Source: an uncultured Methanospirillum sp. (lineage in GTDB: Archaea; Halobacteriota; Methanomicrobia; Methanomicrobiales; Methanospirillaceae). Taken from it: 64,000 bases of DNA. How positions within the stretch are numbered: position 1 is the first letter of the stretch; every line of letters starts with the position of its first letter. The stretch covers positions 310,001 through 374,000 of the forward strand of contig NZ_OY764544.1 of NCBI RefSeq assembly GCF_963668475.1, read 5' to 3'. Shown here piece by piece: positions 51,618 through 60,263 of the stretch. The notes beneath the pieces were generated by a model. The model ran no database searches. It was not told where the DNA came from and worked only from the letters and a program-made list of their open reading frames with translations. A program made the translations under genes and the position numbers.

Positions 51618-52091
51618 TCAGGTACTCTTTTTCAAATCCTGGTACCGGATCAGTTCGGTATAGAGACCCACTAGTGAGAGGCTGATCAGGTTGAGCGTTG
51701 TCGCAAAGTACCAGAGATACGACTCAATCTGAACGAACCGGACGATCCAGCCGGACCAGAGCACGAAGCAGATGATCGCAAAGGTGATCACGGTATCGAG
51801 TGCGAGAAACACGGCAGGGGCTTTTAGTATTCTTCCGGCCTGGGCAAGTGTGCAGAACTCGATCTCATTACTTTTCCCCATAAGGTCAAGGGAGGCACGA
51901 ATCATATTCATCAAAAGGTCAGCACAGGCCCATATGATGATCACAAACCCGGCTGCCTGAAGAGGACCAAATCCTTCTGACTCACCCACCCGAACTGAAA
52001 GAACCCCGAAGAGGATCTTGAATATGCAGAACGGAACCCCGATGGTCAGCGACAGAAAAAAAGGAGTCTGAAAAAAGGCACTATTCATCAT
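51618..52091 (-). CDS. Membrane protein of unknown family
   Basis: A 157-residue protein with four hydrophobic helices (about 10-30, 46-66, 94-116 and 126-148). I do not recognise a family. It follows the CNNM/CorC gene with only 5 bases between, so the two are co-transcribed, and it may assist that protein. Its stop is 6 bases from that of the convergent chemoreceptor. Confidence 0.65.
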   Translation of the reverse strand: MMNSAFFQTPFFLSLTIGVPFCIFKILFGVLSVRVGESEGFGPLQAAGFVIIIWACADLLMNMIRASLDLMGKSNEIEFCTLAQAGRILKAPAVFLALDTVITFAIICFVLWSGWIVRFVQIESYLWYFATTLNLISLSLVGLYTELIRYQDLKKST

Positions 52092-52096
52092 GAGGT

Positions 52097-53443
52097 TCAG
52101 CTGATCTGATGCTCAGCAGATTCATCATCAACCTCTTCATGCCGTGGTCTGGTCCGAGAGACGAGGATCTTATCGATCCGACGTTTGTCCATATCAGCCA
52201 CCTCAAATCGTATCCCGTCCATGACAAAATGATCACCGGGAATTGGGATCTTTCCTAGTTCTGCCATGATAAATCCGGCAGCGGTCCGGTATACACCTTC
52301 ACTCTCTCCAGGCAGGCTCTCCCGGCCGAGCAGTTCCCGAAGTTCTTCAGCAGGCAGCATCCCGTCAATAAACCATGACCCATCCTCACGTTCGATGATA
52401 CCCGGCTCCTCGTCGGGTTCGTCCACGGTTGAGAGGTCACCAACGATCGCTTCGAGCAGATCATGCAGGGTGATGATACCGGCAACAGATCCGTACTCGT
52501 CCATGATGACCGCAAGTGGAGTTGTTGCAGTCCGGAAGAGTTCAAGCAGGCGAAGTGCGGTTATATGTTCAGGAATGACCAGGGCATCCTGGAGGAGCAA
52601 TGTGAGGTCCGGCTCTTCTCCTGATACCATCTGTGACCAGAGATCCCTGATGGAGACGACACCTATCACCGAGTCCAGCCCGCCACGACAGACCGGATAC
52701 CGGGTGTGGCCACTTGCCAGCACCTTTGTCTTGTTCTCTTCGAACGAGTCCTCAAGATCCAGGTACACAACATCAGGCCGGGGTGCCATCAGAGTGGTAA
52801 CTTCCCGGTCACCAAACCTGAATGCACTCTGCACAAGTTCCTGTTCTGCCTCGTCGAACACTCCGGCCTGTGTTCCTTCCTCAAGCAGAGATGTGATATC
52901 CTCCTCTGTTACCACCTGGTCCTGGGGAGCATGGGAGTTGAAGACCCAGAGAACGGCATCGGTTAAGAGACTTGCCAATTTATTTATCGGACTGAAAATT
53001 TTCGAGACGATTATGATCGGGCCAGCAACAACAGCCGAGATCTGCTCGGGATATAAAAGGCCCACTCGCTTTGGAACAAGTTCTCCAAATACCAGAGTGA
53101 AGTAGGTGATGATAAGAACCACTACAAACAGGCTTATGATTCCTGCATATGGGTCCAGGGCAGGAACTACTGTGAAAGAACCTTCTATCTCATTTGCAAT
53201 CGCGGCACCACCAAAAGCGCCGGTAAGAATCCCGACCAGAGTGATACCCACCTGAATCGTGGAGAGGAATGTATTGGGATCTTCTGACAGAGAGAGAGCG
53301 GTATCAGCTCCCTTTTCCCCTCGTTCTGCCATCTGTTGCAGACGGATCTTTCTGGCAGAGACCAGGGCAAATTCGGCCATTGAAAACAGGCCATTCAGGA
53401 CAATTAAGATAATTATTATAAAAATTTCAAGTGTTACAGCCAT
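52097..53443 (-). CDS. CNNM/HlyC-CorC family membrane protein with CBS pair
   Basis: A 448-residue protein. Residues 1-200 are a DUF21 (CNNM) transmembrane domain with E-F-A-L-V-S-A-R-K near the start and P-K-R-V-G-L later. A CBS pair follows at about 215-335 (VMAPRPDVVYLDLE-like start, I-M-D-E-Y-G-S-V-A-G-I-I-T-L). A CorC_HlyC domain ends the protein (about 350-430). Family members export Mg2+ or Co2+ or regulate their transport, with CBS domains sensing adenine nucleotides. A tightly linked small membrane protein follows. Confidence 0.92.
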   Translation of the reverse strand: MAVTLEIFIIIILIVLNGLFSMAEFALVSARKIRLQQMAERGEKGADTALSLSEDPNTFLSTIQVGITLVGILTGAFGGAAIANEIEGSFTVVPALDPYAGIISLFVVVLIITYFTLVFGELVPKRVGLLYPEQISAVVAGPIIIVSKIFSPINKLASLLTDAVLWVFNSHAPQDQVVTEEDITSLLEEGTQAGVFDEAEQELVQSAFRFGDREVTTLMAPRPDVVYLDLEDSFEENKTKVLASGHTRYPVCRGGLDSVIGVVSIRDLWSQMVSGEEPDLTLLLQDALVIPEHITALRLLELFRTATTPLAVIMDEYGSVAGIITLHDLLEAIVGDLSTVDEPDEEPGIIEREDGSWFIDGMLPAEELRELLGRESLPGESEGVYRTAAGFIMAELGKIPIPGDHFVMDGIRFEVADMDKRRIDKILVSRTRPRHEEVDDESAEHQIS

Positions 53444-53568
53444 AGGAAATCTGGGATGTAAACATCCCGGTTGAATATCTATGTACCTCTCATAGTCAGG
53501 AACTTTGCGGATAGATGATCTGTTTTTGATAATAACACTTTAATTGAGTGCTGATCCAACCGGAGATA

Positions 53569-54552
53569 ATGGATCTTATTTCAGGGACGGATCTAAACCT
53601 GGCACTCCAGCAGGGTCCCGACTGGCTGACAATACCCATGCAACTGGTCTCTCTCCTTGGGACAACAGAGATATATCTGCTGATTATTACGACAGTCTAC
53701 TGGTGCTATGACACCAGGCTCGGGTTAAGACTCGCCCTTGTCACGGCTATGAGTGGATGGGCAAATGATATTCTGAAGTTATCGATGCAACTTCCACGGC
53801 CCAGCTGGGTCAACTCACAGGTACAGATGTTGAATCTGAAGCCTGAACTCAGCTTTGGGTTCCCTTCCGGTCATGCCCAGATGACACTCCCCTTCTATGG
53901 GATGATAGGATACTGGGTCAGGTCATGGAAATTTCTGGCTGTAATATGTATACTGATCCTGACTATCGGGATATCCCGCCTGTACCTCGGGGTTCACTTT
54001 CCCCTTGACGTTCTCGGAGGCTGGCTGTTTGGTCTCATCATGCTTGTCGCTATTATTCTCCTTGACAAACCGGTATCTGACCGTATCGCAGAATGGTCCA
54101 CTCTTAAGATAATCTGCACAGGTCTGGTCCTTTCGGTTCTGCTCGTGGTGATAACAATTCTTGTTTCTGCAGGAAACAGCGGCTTCTCGATACCTCCCGG
54201 ATGGATAGGAGTGGATCATGCAGTTATTCCAAACTCGGTACTCTTCTCTCTGAAGAACAGTCTTATGACATCAGGTTTTCTCTTCGGTATCATAACCGGA
54301 GGAGCATGTGTCAGAAGATTATCGTTCAATGCTACAGGACGATGGGTTATACGGGGAGGTAGATATCTCGTAGGCCTGACAGGTGTTGCGTTGATCTGGA
54401 TTGTCTTTGGGGTTATGTCTCATGACATGAGTGGTCATGCAGGTGATCTGCTGACATGGGTGCTTGGTGTGTTCCTAGGGATCTGGATCCTGTATGGCGC
54501 CCCGTGGCTGTTTATCAGTGTCGGACTCAACGGAGAACCTAACGGAAATTAA
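53569..54552 (+). CDS. PAP2-superfamily membrane phosphatase
   Basis: A 327-residue protein from ATG 53569, or 334 from GTG 53548; CGGAG just ahead favours the ATG only weakly. All three PAP2 motifs are present: K-L-S-M-Q-L-P-R-P, P-S-G-H and S-R-L-Y-L-G-V-H-F-P-L-D. These form the His-Asp relay that hydrolyses lipid or polyprenyl (di)phosphates. Six or more helices; the C-terminal ~130 residues add further helices beyond the core. A role in recycling polyprenyl pyrophosphate for glycosylation is plausible, not shown. Convergent with the permease gene. Confidence 0.9.
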   Translation: MDLISGTDLNLALQQGPDWLTIPMQLVSLLGTTEIYLLIITTVYWCYDTRLGLRLALVTAMSGWANDILKLSMQLPRPSWVNSQVQMLNLKPELSFGFPSGHAQMTLPFYGMIGYWVRSWKFLAVICILILTIGISRLYLGVHFPLDVLGGWLFGLIMLVAIILLDKPVSDRIAEWSTLKIICTGLVLSVLLVVITILVSAGNSGFSIPPGWIGVDHAVIPNSVLFSLKNSLMTSGFLFGIITGGACVRRLSFNATGRWVIRGGRYLVGLTGVALIWIVFGVMSHDMSGHAGDLLTWVLGVFLGIWILYGAPWLFISVGLNGEPNGN

Positions 54553-54571
54553 TCCTTACTGCCAAAAAATG

Positions 54572-56140
54572 TTAGATATAAATAAAGGCTACCAGCATCA
54601 CACCGGTTATCAGGGTCAGGATAACCGCAACCGATGCACATTTTCTGATAACCTCTCCTTCGATCCCAAGGCTGTCTATCACTGCTGCAGCGTTGATGAT
54701 CTTTGCAGGTGCAATACCTGACGCAATTCCACCTGCCACAGCATGAGCAGCATATACTTTCATGAAATCAAGATTCAGCACATCAGTTGATTTCTTCAGG
54801 ATTCCATAAAACATCACATTGGACGAGGTCTCGCTCCCTGATACGAACGATCCGAACAGTCCGAGGATAGGACTTATGGCAGGGAACCCGACACCGAATA
54901 CAAGTGCAAGGGTAAGACCGATTACGGCATTCATGTTCATGTCGGCCATACCCGGTGCAAAGGTAAGCGTGTTATTGATGATACTCTGTCCTGACCAGTC
55001 CATGATGTAGGCAACTGCGAAGAGGGCTGCAGCAGCAACCGTCGGAGCCCAGGCACGTCTCATCCAGATCTTTACGATCTTTTCGGCCTCTTCTTTTGTT
55101 CTGATCAGGACCGGTGCTGCGATCAGGGTACTGATCATCACCCAGAAGTATGCCTGGTTCAGGATCTTCAGATCCACTGACTTGTTGGCAACGATAGTGA
55201 TCTTCTGGAGCGGTCCGAGCAGGCCGTACAGCCCGGCCTGTATGATCGGGATGCTGATTACGATACAGAAGACTACAAGGAGCAGCCAGGGAAGAACGGC
55301 CTTCCAGAGCGGCATTCCTGCCTTTGCTATCTCTGACTCATCAAGTCTGGCAAGGACCGGTTTTCCTTTGAGAGCTCTCAGGAGGAAGAGCATTATAATG
55401 GTGACAAGACCGGAAAAGACTCCGACCAACCCGATGGCAGATGGCGGGAGAATATGAACAAAGATGATACAGGATATACCCAGGGTCAGACCTGCGATGA
55501 CTGCGGGAACCAGACCCTTTCTGACACCGGCCACTCCGTCTGCAACCCAGAGCATACTGAGTGCAAAACCGGTAGATATGACTGGAAGGAAGAGTGCGAT
55601 GTTGCTGCCCAGATGGCCAACATCCAGATTAAAGACAGTTGCCGGGAGGGTGATCGGGACTGCAAGAAGTGAGAATGAAGTGAGCGGGTCATACCCGAGA
55701 CATGGAAGGGCTACAGCTGCAAGGGGTGAGAATCCAAGTGCCAGCATGATCGGGGGAAGCATCGTGACCGGTGTTGCCCCGATGGATACAAGGAACGATC
55801 CAAATCCCACGTTGAGGATCATGATCTGTTCGTACCGTTCCGCAGCGATGGACTTGATATACACCGTGATCGCGGTGATAGCCCCGGTCACATCCATCAT
55901 CGTCACCTGAAGGATGGTGAAGAGAACCATGAGCGAGATACCAAATGAGGCAAGTATCCCGTTCCATGATGCATATGCCGCTATTGCAAGGGTGGTATTG
56001 AAGAAGAGTATCGCGATGATCGCGGTAACAATCCACCCGATGATGCTCATCAGTGTTCCTGACAACCGCAGGAACACAAGGCCGACAAATATTACCAGTA
56101 TCGGAATAATTGCAAGAATAAAAAGTGCTAACTGATCCAA
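54572..56140 (-). CDS. L-lactate permease (LctP) family carrier
   Basis: A 522-residue protein with about twelve helices. It matches the LctP family: early I-G-A-T-P-V-T-M-L-P-P-I-M-L-A-L-G, then L-P-C-L-G-Y-D-P-L-T-S-F, and later F-G-S-F-V-S-G-S-E-T-S-S-N. In bacteria the family imports lactate or glycolate with protons. Methanogens of this group are not known to grow on lactate, so the carboxylate moved here is open. No lactate dehydrogenase lies nearby. Confidence 0.88.
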   Translation of the reverse strand: MDQLALFILAIIPILVIFVGLVFLRLSGTLMSIIGWIVTAIIAILFFNTTLAIAAYASWNGILASFGISLMVLFTILQVTMMDVTGAITAITVYIKSIAAERYEQIMILNVGFGSFLVSIGATPVTMLPPIMLALGFSPLAAVALPCLGYDPLTSFSLLAVPITLPATVFNLDVGHLGSNIALFLPVISTGFALSMLWVADGVAGVRKGLVPAVIAGLTLGISCIIFVHILPPSAIGLVGVFSGLVTIIMLFLLRALKGKPVLARLDESEIAKAGMPLWKAVLPWLLLVVFCIVISIPIIQAGLYGLLGPLQKITIVANKSVDLKILNQAYFWVMISTLIAAPVLIRTKEEAEKIVKIWMRRAWAPTVAAAALFAVAYIMDWSGQSIINNTLTFAPGMADMNMNAVIGLTLALVFGVGFPAISPILGLFGSFVSGSETSSNVMFYGILKKSTDVLNLDFMKVYAAHAVAGGIASGIAPAKIINAAAVIDSLGIEGEVIRKCASVAVILTLITGVMLVAFIYI

Positions 56141-56432
56141 TCCAATCTACCATCCATTACCAGATACAGGAACATGCTTTCATCCAGGTACAGGAATCAC
56201 TGCCCTGACATCTCCTGAACTTCTGTTATTCCTTTAGATCATTGCTCTTCTTTTTGATATAAACCTTGACATGTTGTAGCATGCCATAGCATGAGTTCCG
56301 ATTTTTACATCAGTTCCAGGGAACAAAAATCACAAATATAATAGGATCTGATGAGAATTATTCCGCAGCAAATCAATAACGACGGACCTTTCAAAGAACC
56401 GGATTATAAATCCACTGACTATTGAGGCAATC

Positions 56433-56440
56433 AAAAAAAA
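56433..56440 (-). terminator. Oligo-T terminator of the histone gene
   Basis: A T8 run on the minus strand, 2 bases past the histone stop, flanked by CC. A plain oligo-T archaeal terminator. Confidence 0.5.
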
Positions 56441-56442
56441 GG

Positions 56443-56649
56443 TTAGTTCTTTTTAAAAGCCATCTCGATGTCTTCTTCTTTGATGGTTTTTCTTCCTGCA
56501 TGGGACGCAAGTTTCTCGGCATCCCGGGTGAGTTGGCCTATGAACTCTTCGGCCTTCTTGGCTAACAGTTCAGCTGCATCCGCCCCAACCCGCTCAGCAC
56601 CATTGGCCTTTGCAATCCGTATGACTGCTGCAATTGGTAAGTCTGTCAT
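56443..56649 (-). CDS. Archaeal histone, tail-less
   Basis: A 68-residue HMf-type histone: LPIAAVIRIAKANGAERVGA, then F-I-G-Q-L-T and A-G-R-K-T-I-K-E-E-D-I-E. It has the normal length and no tail, unlike its paralogue at 17670-17981. It can form homo- or heterodimers that wrap DNA. The core shares A-K-A-N-G-A-E-R-V-G-A-D with the tailed form, so mixed complexes are likely; inference. A TATA-like box lies 35-40 bases upstream of the ATG. Confidence 0.96.
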   Translation of the reverse strand: MTDLPIAAVIRIAKANGAERVGADAAELLAKKAEEFIGQLTRDAEKLASHAGRKTIKEEDIEMAFKKN

Positions 56650-56680
56650 GATATTACCTGTAATAAAAATATCTTATTAG

Positions 56681-56690
56681 ACATATAAAA
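56681..56690 (-). promoter_or_regulatory. TATA-like box of the histone gene
   Basis: On the minus strand TTTTATATGT lies about 37 bases upstream of the histone ATG, giving a short leader of roughly 10 bases with AGGT ahead of the start. Fits an archaeal box A; not verified. Confidence 0.4.
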
Positions 56691-56893
56691 CTAATGGAAT
56701 AAATGGCACTAAAAATTGAATCCTGTGTATCATTCTGAAAAATATACACACGTAACGGTCACAATGTTTTTGATATTTCTTCTTCTTCACTGGTGATGAG
56801 ATCGAATGATAGAATATATGATAAACCTGATATTCAGAAAGAGAGAATAGCAGGCGACCAGGAAGACCGTCTCACTCCGGATTTTATGAAGTC

Positions 56894-57064
56894 ATGAAAA
56901 TAGCAGTTCTCTATGTCGACGATGAGAAGGGACAGATTTTAAATCACGGCTACGGAATACCTCACCGGTCTCTCTCTATCGGGGAGACAGGAACAGAGGG
57001 CTATGGTGCAAGATTTGAGATTATTATTCCGGTAGGAAAGTTCAGGGGCCTGAATCCTGTGTAG
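56894..57064 (+). pseudogene. Remnant of a REC-histidine kinase gene, middle deleted
   Basis: A 57-codon frame joins the first 12 residues of a receiver domain (K-I-A-V-L-Y-V-D-D-E-K) to the last 35 residues of a kinase ATPase domain (G-I-P-H-R-S-L-S-I-G-E-T-G, then G-A-R-F-E-I-I-I-P-V-G-K-F-R). The two ends match the start and end of the REC-led kinases at 13971 and 36384 (G-A-R-F-E-I-I-V-P-S-G-S-F). The domains between, more than 700 codons in those genes, are missing. So this looks like a gene collapsed by internal deletion. It cannot be a working kinase. Confidence 0.72.
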
Positions 57065-57133
57065 CAATCATCTGGTATTTTTAGCACCAGATGACATCAT
57101 GACCTTTATTATAGATGAGCCCGAGTATACCTC

Positions 57134-57433
57134 ATGCTGACTTTCATTCTTCTCGGACGCCAGACACAGATCGCATGGGATCAGGTAGCGGGATTTCAGG
57201 AACGAGATAAAAATGCAGAGGAGATCATCACCAGAGCAGGAGGGAGACTTGTGTCACTGCACTATACCTTCGGGCAGTATGATTTTATTGCGATCATCGA
57301 GGCACCATCACAGGAAGCCATGACCAGGATTCTGATGGAGATCGGCAGGTTTGGAACATTCTGTTCAGAGACTCTGCTGGCACTCAAACCTGAACAATTG
57401 TACGCATCAGCAAGAGAAATTCCAGGTTCATAA
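57134..57433 (+). CDS. GYD-domain protein
   Basis: A 99-residue protein of the GYD family, seen in many archaea and bacteria. The opening F-I-L-L-G-R-Q-T-Q-I-A-W, then G-R-L-V-S-L-H-Y-T-F-G-Q-Y-D-F-I-A, fits this alpha/beta dimeric fold; the name-giving Gly-Tyr-Asp reads Gly-Gln-Tyr-Asp here. Function unknown. It stands alone after the kinase remnant. Confidence 0.85.
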   Translation: MLTFILLGRQTQIAWDQVAGFQERDKNAEEIITRAGGRLVSLHYTFGQYDFIAIIEAPSQEAMTRILMEIGRFGTFCSETLLALKPEQLYASAREIPGS

Positions 57434-57646
57434 TGAAATAATCACTCGACTGTATCTCTGTCCGATATCGCGATTCCGGAGTCAGAGTTACATTTCATTC
57501 TGCCTGTTTAAACAGATGAAGTGAGATCTAAAAGCAATCTATTCTATTTTTTCTGCAAAAAAAAGCAGGATTTTAAAATATTATTTAAATTTATTTTTAA
57601 TGGACTCCTTAACTCCTGCGAATATATCGTACAAAGGAAGAAAGAT

Positions 57647-57832
57647 ATGTACTCATCTACAAAGCCGTTAACCGTGCTGAATAGTGAGAATCAGTATTTC
57701 CGGGTGGTAATCCTTTCCCGAGGCTTATCATATACAAGCGGGAAATCTGAAGGATGGGATCGTGCAGATCTCATCCAACTCAACATACATATTCTCCTGG
57801 ATAAAGGGCGCAATGTGCAACCGGTAAATTGA
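57647..57832 (+). CDS. Possible small hypothetical protein
   Basis: A 61-residue frame with GGAAG ahead of the ATG. Composition is unremarkable (VVILSRGLSYTSGKSEGWDR), no motif and no family. The frame is open back to 57521 through AT-rich sequence that looks non-coding. Weak candidate. Confidence 0.3.
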   Translation: MYSSTKPLTVLNSENQYFRVVILSRGLSYTSGKSEGWDRADLIQLNIHILLDKGRNVQPVN

Positions 57833-58194
57833 GCCCTTTCTCACAATAGTAATTGATGATCTCCATTTTTTTCTCTAGTATGTAATCCATAGTAATCTAA
57901 TTATATTACCTTCCTTCTCTTCAAAAAAAGATCCTGTTTTCATCCACCTGGACTTAAAATCGATAAATTTATCGTCTGTCCTTTAAACAGGTTCTATGTT
58001 TATGGTGTACTCATTCCGGTAACGGACTTTTCATCAGATCACCTGAATTTCGACTCATTGTCGATTTATGTGGGGCGATCTTTGCCAGAATTCAACGGGA
58101 AGAATCCTGGCATTCGGATGATAAGCATTGAGACATGGTGAACCAAGGGCGCTTTGGTGTCCTTTCCGCTTGTATAGAAACTCGGGGAAACTAG
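57833..58194 (+). other. Long fdhA leader region
   Basis: About 360 bases before fdhA. It contains the 14-bp palindrome at 57961-57974, a hairpin ACCAA/TTGGT at about 58141-58157, and a 19-codon frame starting at ATG 58135 (MVNQGRFGVLSACIETRGN) whose TAG touches the fdhA ATG and which is in frame with it. CTCGGGGAAA lies before the fdhA start. A leader of this length suggests post-transcriptional control, but no known riboswitch is recognisable. Confidence 0.45.
57961..57974 (+). promoter_or_regulatory. Perfect 14-bp palindrome, likely promoter/operator of fdhAB
   Basis: CGATAAATTTATCG is a perfect palindrome with a TATA-like AT centre, 221 bases before the fdhA ATG. It could be box A, an operator, or both. 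Confidence 0.4.
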
Positions 58195-60261
58195 ATGTCT
58201 ACTAAACCTACTAGTCTTGTTCGATATGTTCAGACTACCTGCCCGTACTGTGGTGTGGGGTGTGCTCTGAACCTTGTCGTCAAAAATGAAAAACTGGTCG
58301 GGGTTGAACCCTGTAAGCGAAGTCCGATTAATGATGGTAAACTCTGTCCGAAAGGAGTCACCTGCTGGGAATCAGTACAGAACCCGGACCGGCTTACTTC
58401 TCCTCTGATAAAGAAAAATGGCAAATTCACAGAGGCGTCATGGGACGAAGCTCTTGACCTTGTCGCTAAGAAACTGAAAGAGACATACGACAAGCATGGA
58501 GCACGAGGACTTGGATTCCACACCTCATGCAGAACAGTGAACGAGGACTGCTATATCTTCCAGAAGTTCGCACGGTGTGCATTTAAGACAAACAACGTCG
58601 ATAACTGCGCCCGTATCTGTCACGGCCCTTCAGTTGCTGGTCTATCTCTCTCATTCGGATCAGGTGCTGCAACAAACGGTTTTGAAGATGCTCTGAACTC
58701 TGATCTTATCCTGATGTGGGGATCAAATGCAATGGAAGCACATCCCCTTGCGGGACGACGTGTTGCCCAGGCGAAACAGAAAGGAATTCCAATCCTTGTT
58801 GTTGATCCACGATTCTCTACCACTGCACATATTGCAGATACCTGGTATCAGTTCAACCCGTCCACCCATATCGCCCTCATCAACTCGATGATGTACTGGA
58901 TCATCAAAGAGGGCAAGCATGACCAGAAGTTCATCGAGGAGCGGACCGAACACTTCGAAGATCTGAAGAAGACTGTCGAGAATTACAAGGATGCAGAAAA
59001 GATCCACGGTGTTCCTCTTGACAGAGTAAAAGAACTTGCATTCAGATATGCAGATGCCAAGAATGCTGTTATCATCTACTGCCTTGGTATCACTGAACTG
59101 ACCACCGGTACTGACAACGTCAGATCACTTGGAAATCTGTCAATGCTCTGTGGTAACATCGGTCGCGAAGGTGTCGGTGTCAACCCGCTACGTGGACAGA
59201 ACAACGTGCAGGGTGCCTGTGACATGGGTGCATACCCGAACGTGTACTCAGGATACCAGAAGTGTGAAGTCGCAGAGAACCGTGCAAAGATGGAGAAGGC
59301 CTGGGAAGTCAACGATCTCCCGGACTGGTACGGAGTCACGCTCACTGAGCAGATCAACCAGTGTGGAGACGAGATCAAGGCATTATTCATGCTCGGTATC
59401 AACCCGGCTGTCACCTATCCTGACTCAAATCACGTAAAACGCCAGCTCGAGAAGCTCGATTTCCTGGTGGTTCAGGACATCTACATGACAGAGACGTGTC
59501 AGTATGCTGATGTCATCCTGCCAGGATCCTGTTTCGCAGAGAAAGACGGAACCTTTACCAGTGCAGAACGCCGTGTCAACCGTGTCCGCAAGGCAGTAAA
59601 CCCACCAGGACAGGCAAAAGAAGACATCTGGATCATTGCAGAACTGGCAAAGCGGTTTGGTCTGAAGACCTTCAATCTTCCGACTGCAAAAGATGTATGG
59701 GACGATATGCGGGCTGTTACCCCGTCCATGTTCGGCTGCACGTATGAGCGGATGGATAAACCAGAGTCTACTATCTGGCCATGTCCGACTGTAGACCACC
59801 CGGGAACTCCAATCCTTCACCGTGAAAAGTTCGCAACGCCGAACGGAAAAGGTCAGTTCTTCGGACTGGAATACAGACCGCCGGCAGAAGTTGCTGACAA
59901 GGAGTATCCGTTCACACTCATGACCGGACGGCTGATCTTCCACTACCACTCAAGAACCCAGACCGGCAGATGTGGAGCACTCGACTATGAAGTGCCTGCA
60001 TCTTATGTCCAGATGAACAGCACTGATGCAAAACGACTTGGAATAGTCCAGGGAGAGAAGGTTGTGCTCAAGAGCCGTCGTGGTCAGACCGAGACGGTTG
60101 CATGGGTCGGTGAGGATGTGGCACCCGGTGTCCTGTACATGTCCATGCACTTTGCAGAAGGTGTAAATAACCTGACAAACACGGCACTCGATCCATTGTC
60201 AAAGATGCCGGAGCTTAAGCACTGTGCTGTTTCGATTGCAAAGATTGCAGGAGGGAAATAA
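58195..60261 (+). CDS. fdhA: Formate dehydrogenase, catalytic (alpha) subunit
   Basis: A 688-residue molybdenum- or tungsten-dependent enzyme that oxidises formate to CO2. An N-terminal [4Fe-4S] site uses Cys16, 19, 23 and 51 (C-P-Y-C-G-V-G-C and C-P-K-G). The catalytic residue is Cys142 in A-R-I-C-H-G-P-S, encoded by TGT, so this is a cysteine, not a selenocysteine, enzyme; His143 follows as in all family members. Molybdopterin-binding regions fill the rest (L-R-G-Q-N-N-V-Q-G-A-C-D). With FdhB it passes electrons to F420 and, in methanogens, to the heterodisulfide reductase complex. Two bases separate it from fdhB. The formate transporter fdhC is not in the window. Confidence 0.97.
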   Translation: MSTKPTSLVRYVQTTCPYCGVGCALNLVVKNEKLVGVEPCKRSPINDGKLCPKGVTCWESVQNPDRLTSPLIKKNGKFTEASWDEALDLVAKKLKETYDKHGARGLGFHTSCRTVNEDCYIFQKFARCAFKTNNVDNCARICHGPSVAGLSLSFGSGAATNGFEDALNSDLILMWGSNAMEAHPLAGRRVAQAKQKGIPILVVDPRFSTTAHIADTWYQFNPSTHIALINSMMYWIIKEGKHDQKFIEERTEHFEDLKKTVENYKDAEKIHGVPLDRVKELAFRYADAKNAVIIYCLGITELTTGTDNVRSLGNLSMLCGNIGREGVGVNPLRGQNNVQGACDMGAYPNVYSGYQKCEVAENRAKMEKAWEVNDLPDWYGVTLTEQINQCGDEIKALFMLGINPAVTYPDSNHVKRQLEKLDFLVVQDIYMTETCQYADVILPGSCFAEKDGTFTSAERRVNRVRKAVNPPGQAKEDIWIIAELAKRFGLKTFNLPTAKDVWDDMRAVTPSMFGCTYERMDKPESTIWPCPTVDHPGTPILHREKFATPNGKGQFFGLEYRPPAEVADKEYPFTLMTGRLIFHYHSRTQTGRCGALDYEVPASYVQMNSTDAKRLGIVQGEKVVLKSRRGQTETVAWVGEDVAPGVLYMSMHFAEGVNNLTNTALDPLSKMPELKHCAVSIAKIAGGK

Positions 60262-60263
60262 AC

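Noticed and set aside
52266..53105. 279-codon plus-strand frame inside the CNNM/CorC gene
   Set aside because: Antisense shadow with heavy Ser/Arg bias and no ribosome site.
57521..57646. N-terminal extension of the small frame at 57647
   Set aside because: AT-rich Lys/Phe-rich translation without a ribosome site, probably non-coding.
58618..58620. Possible selenocysteine codon in fdhA
   Set aside because: The catalytic codon is TGT (Cys), not TGA.
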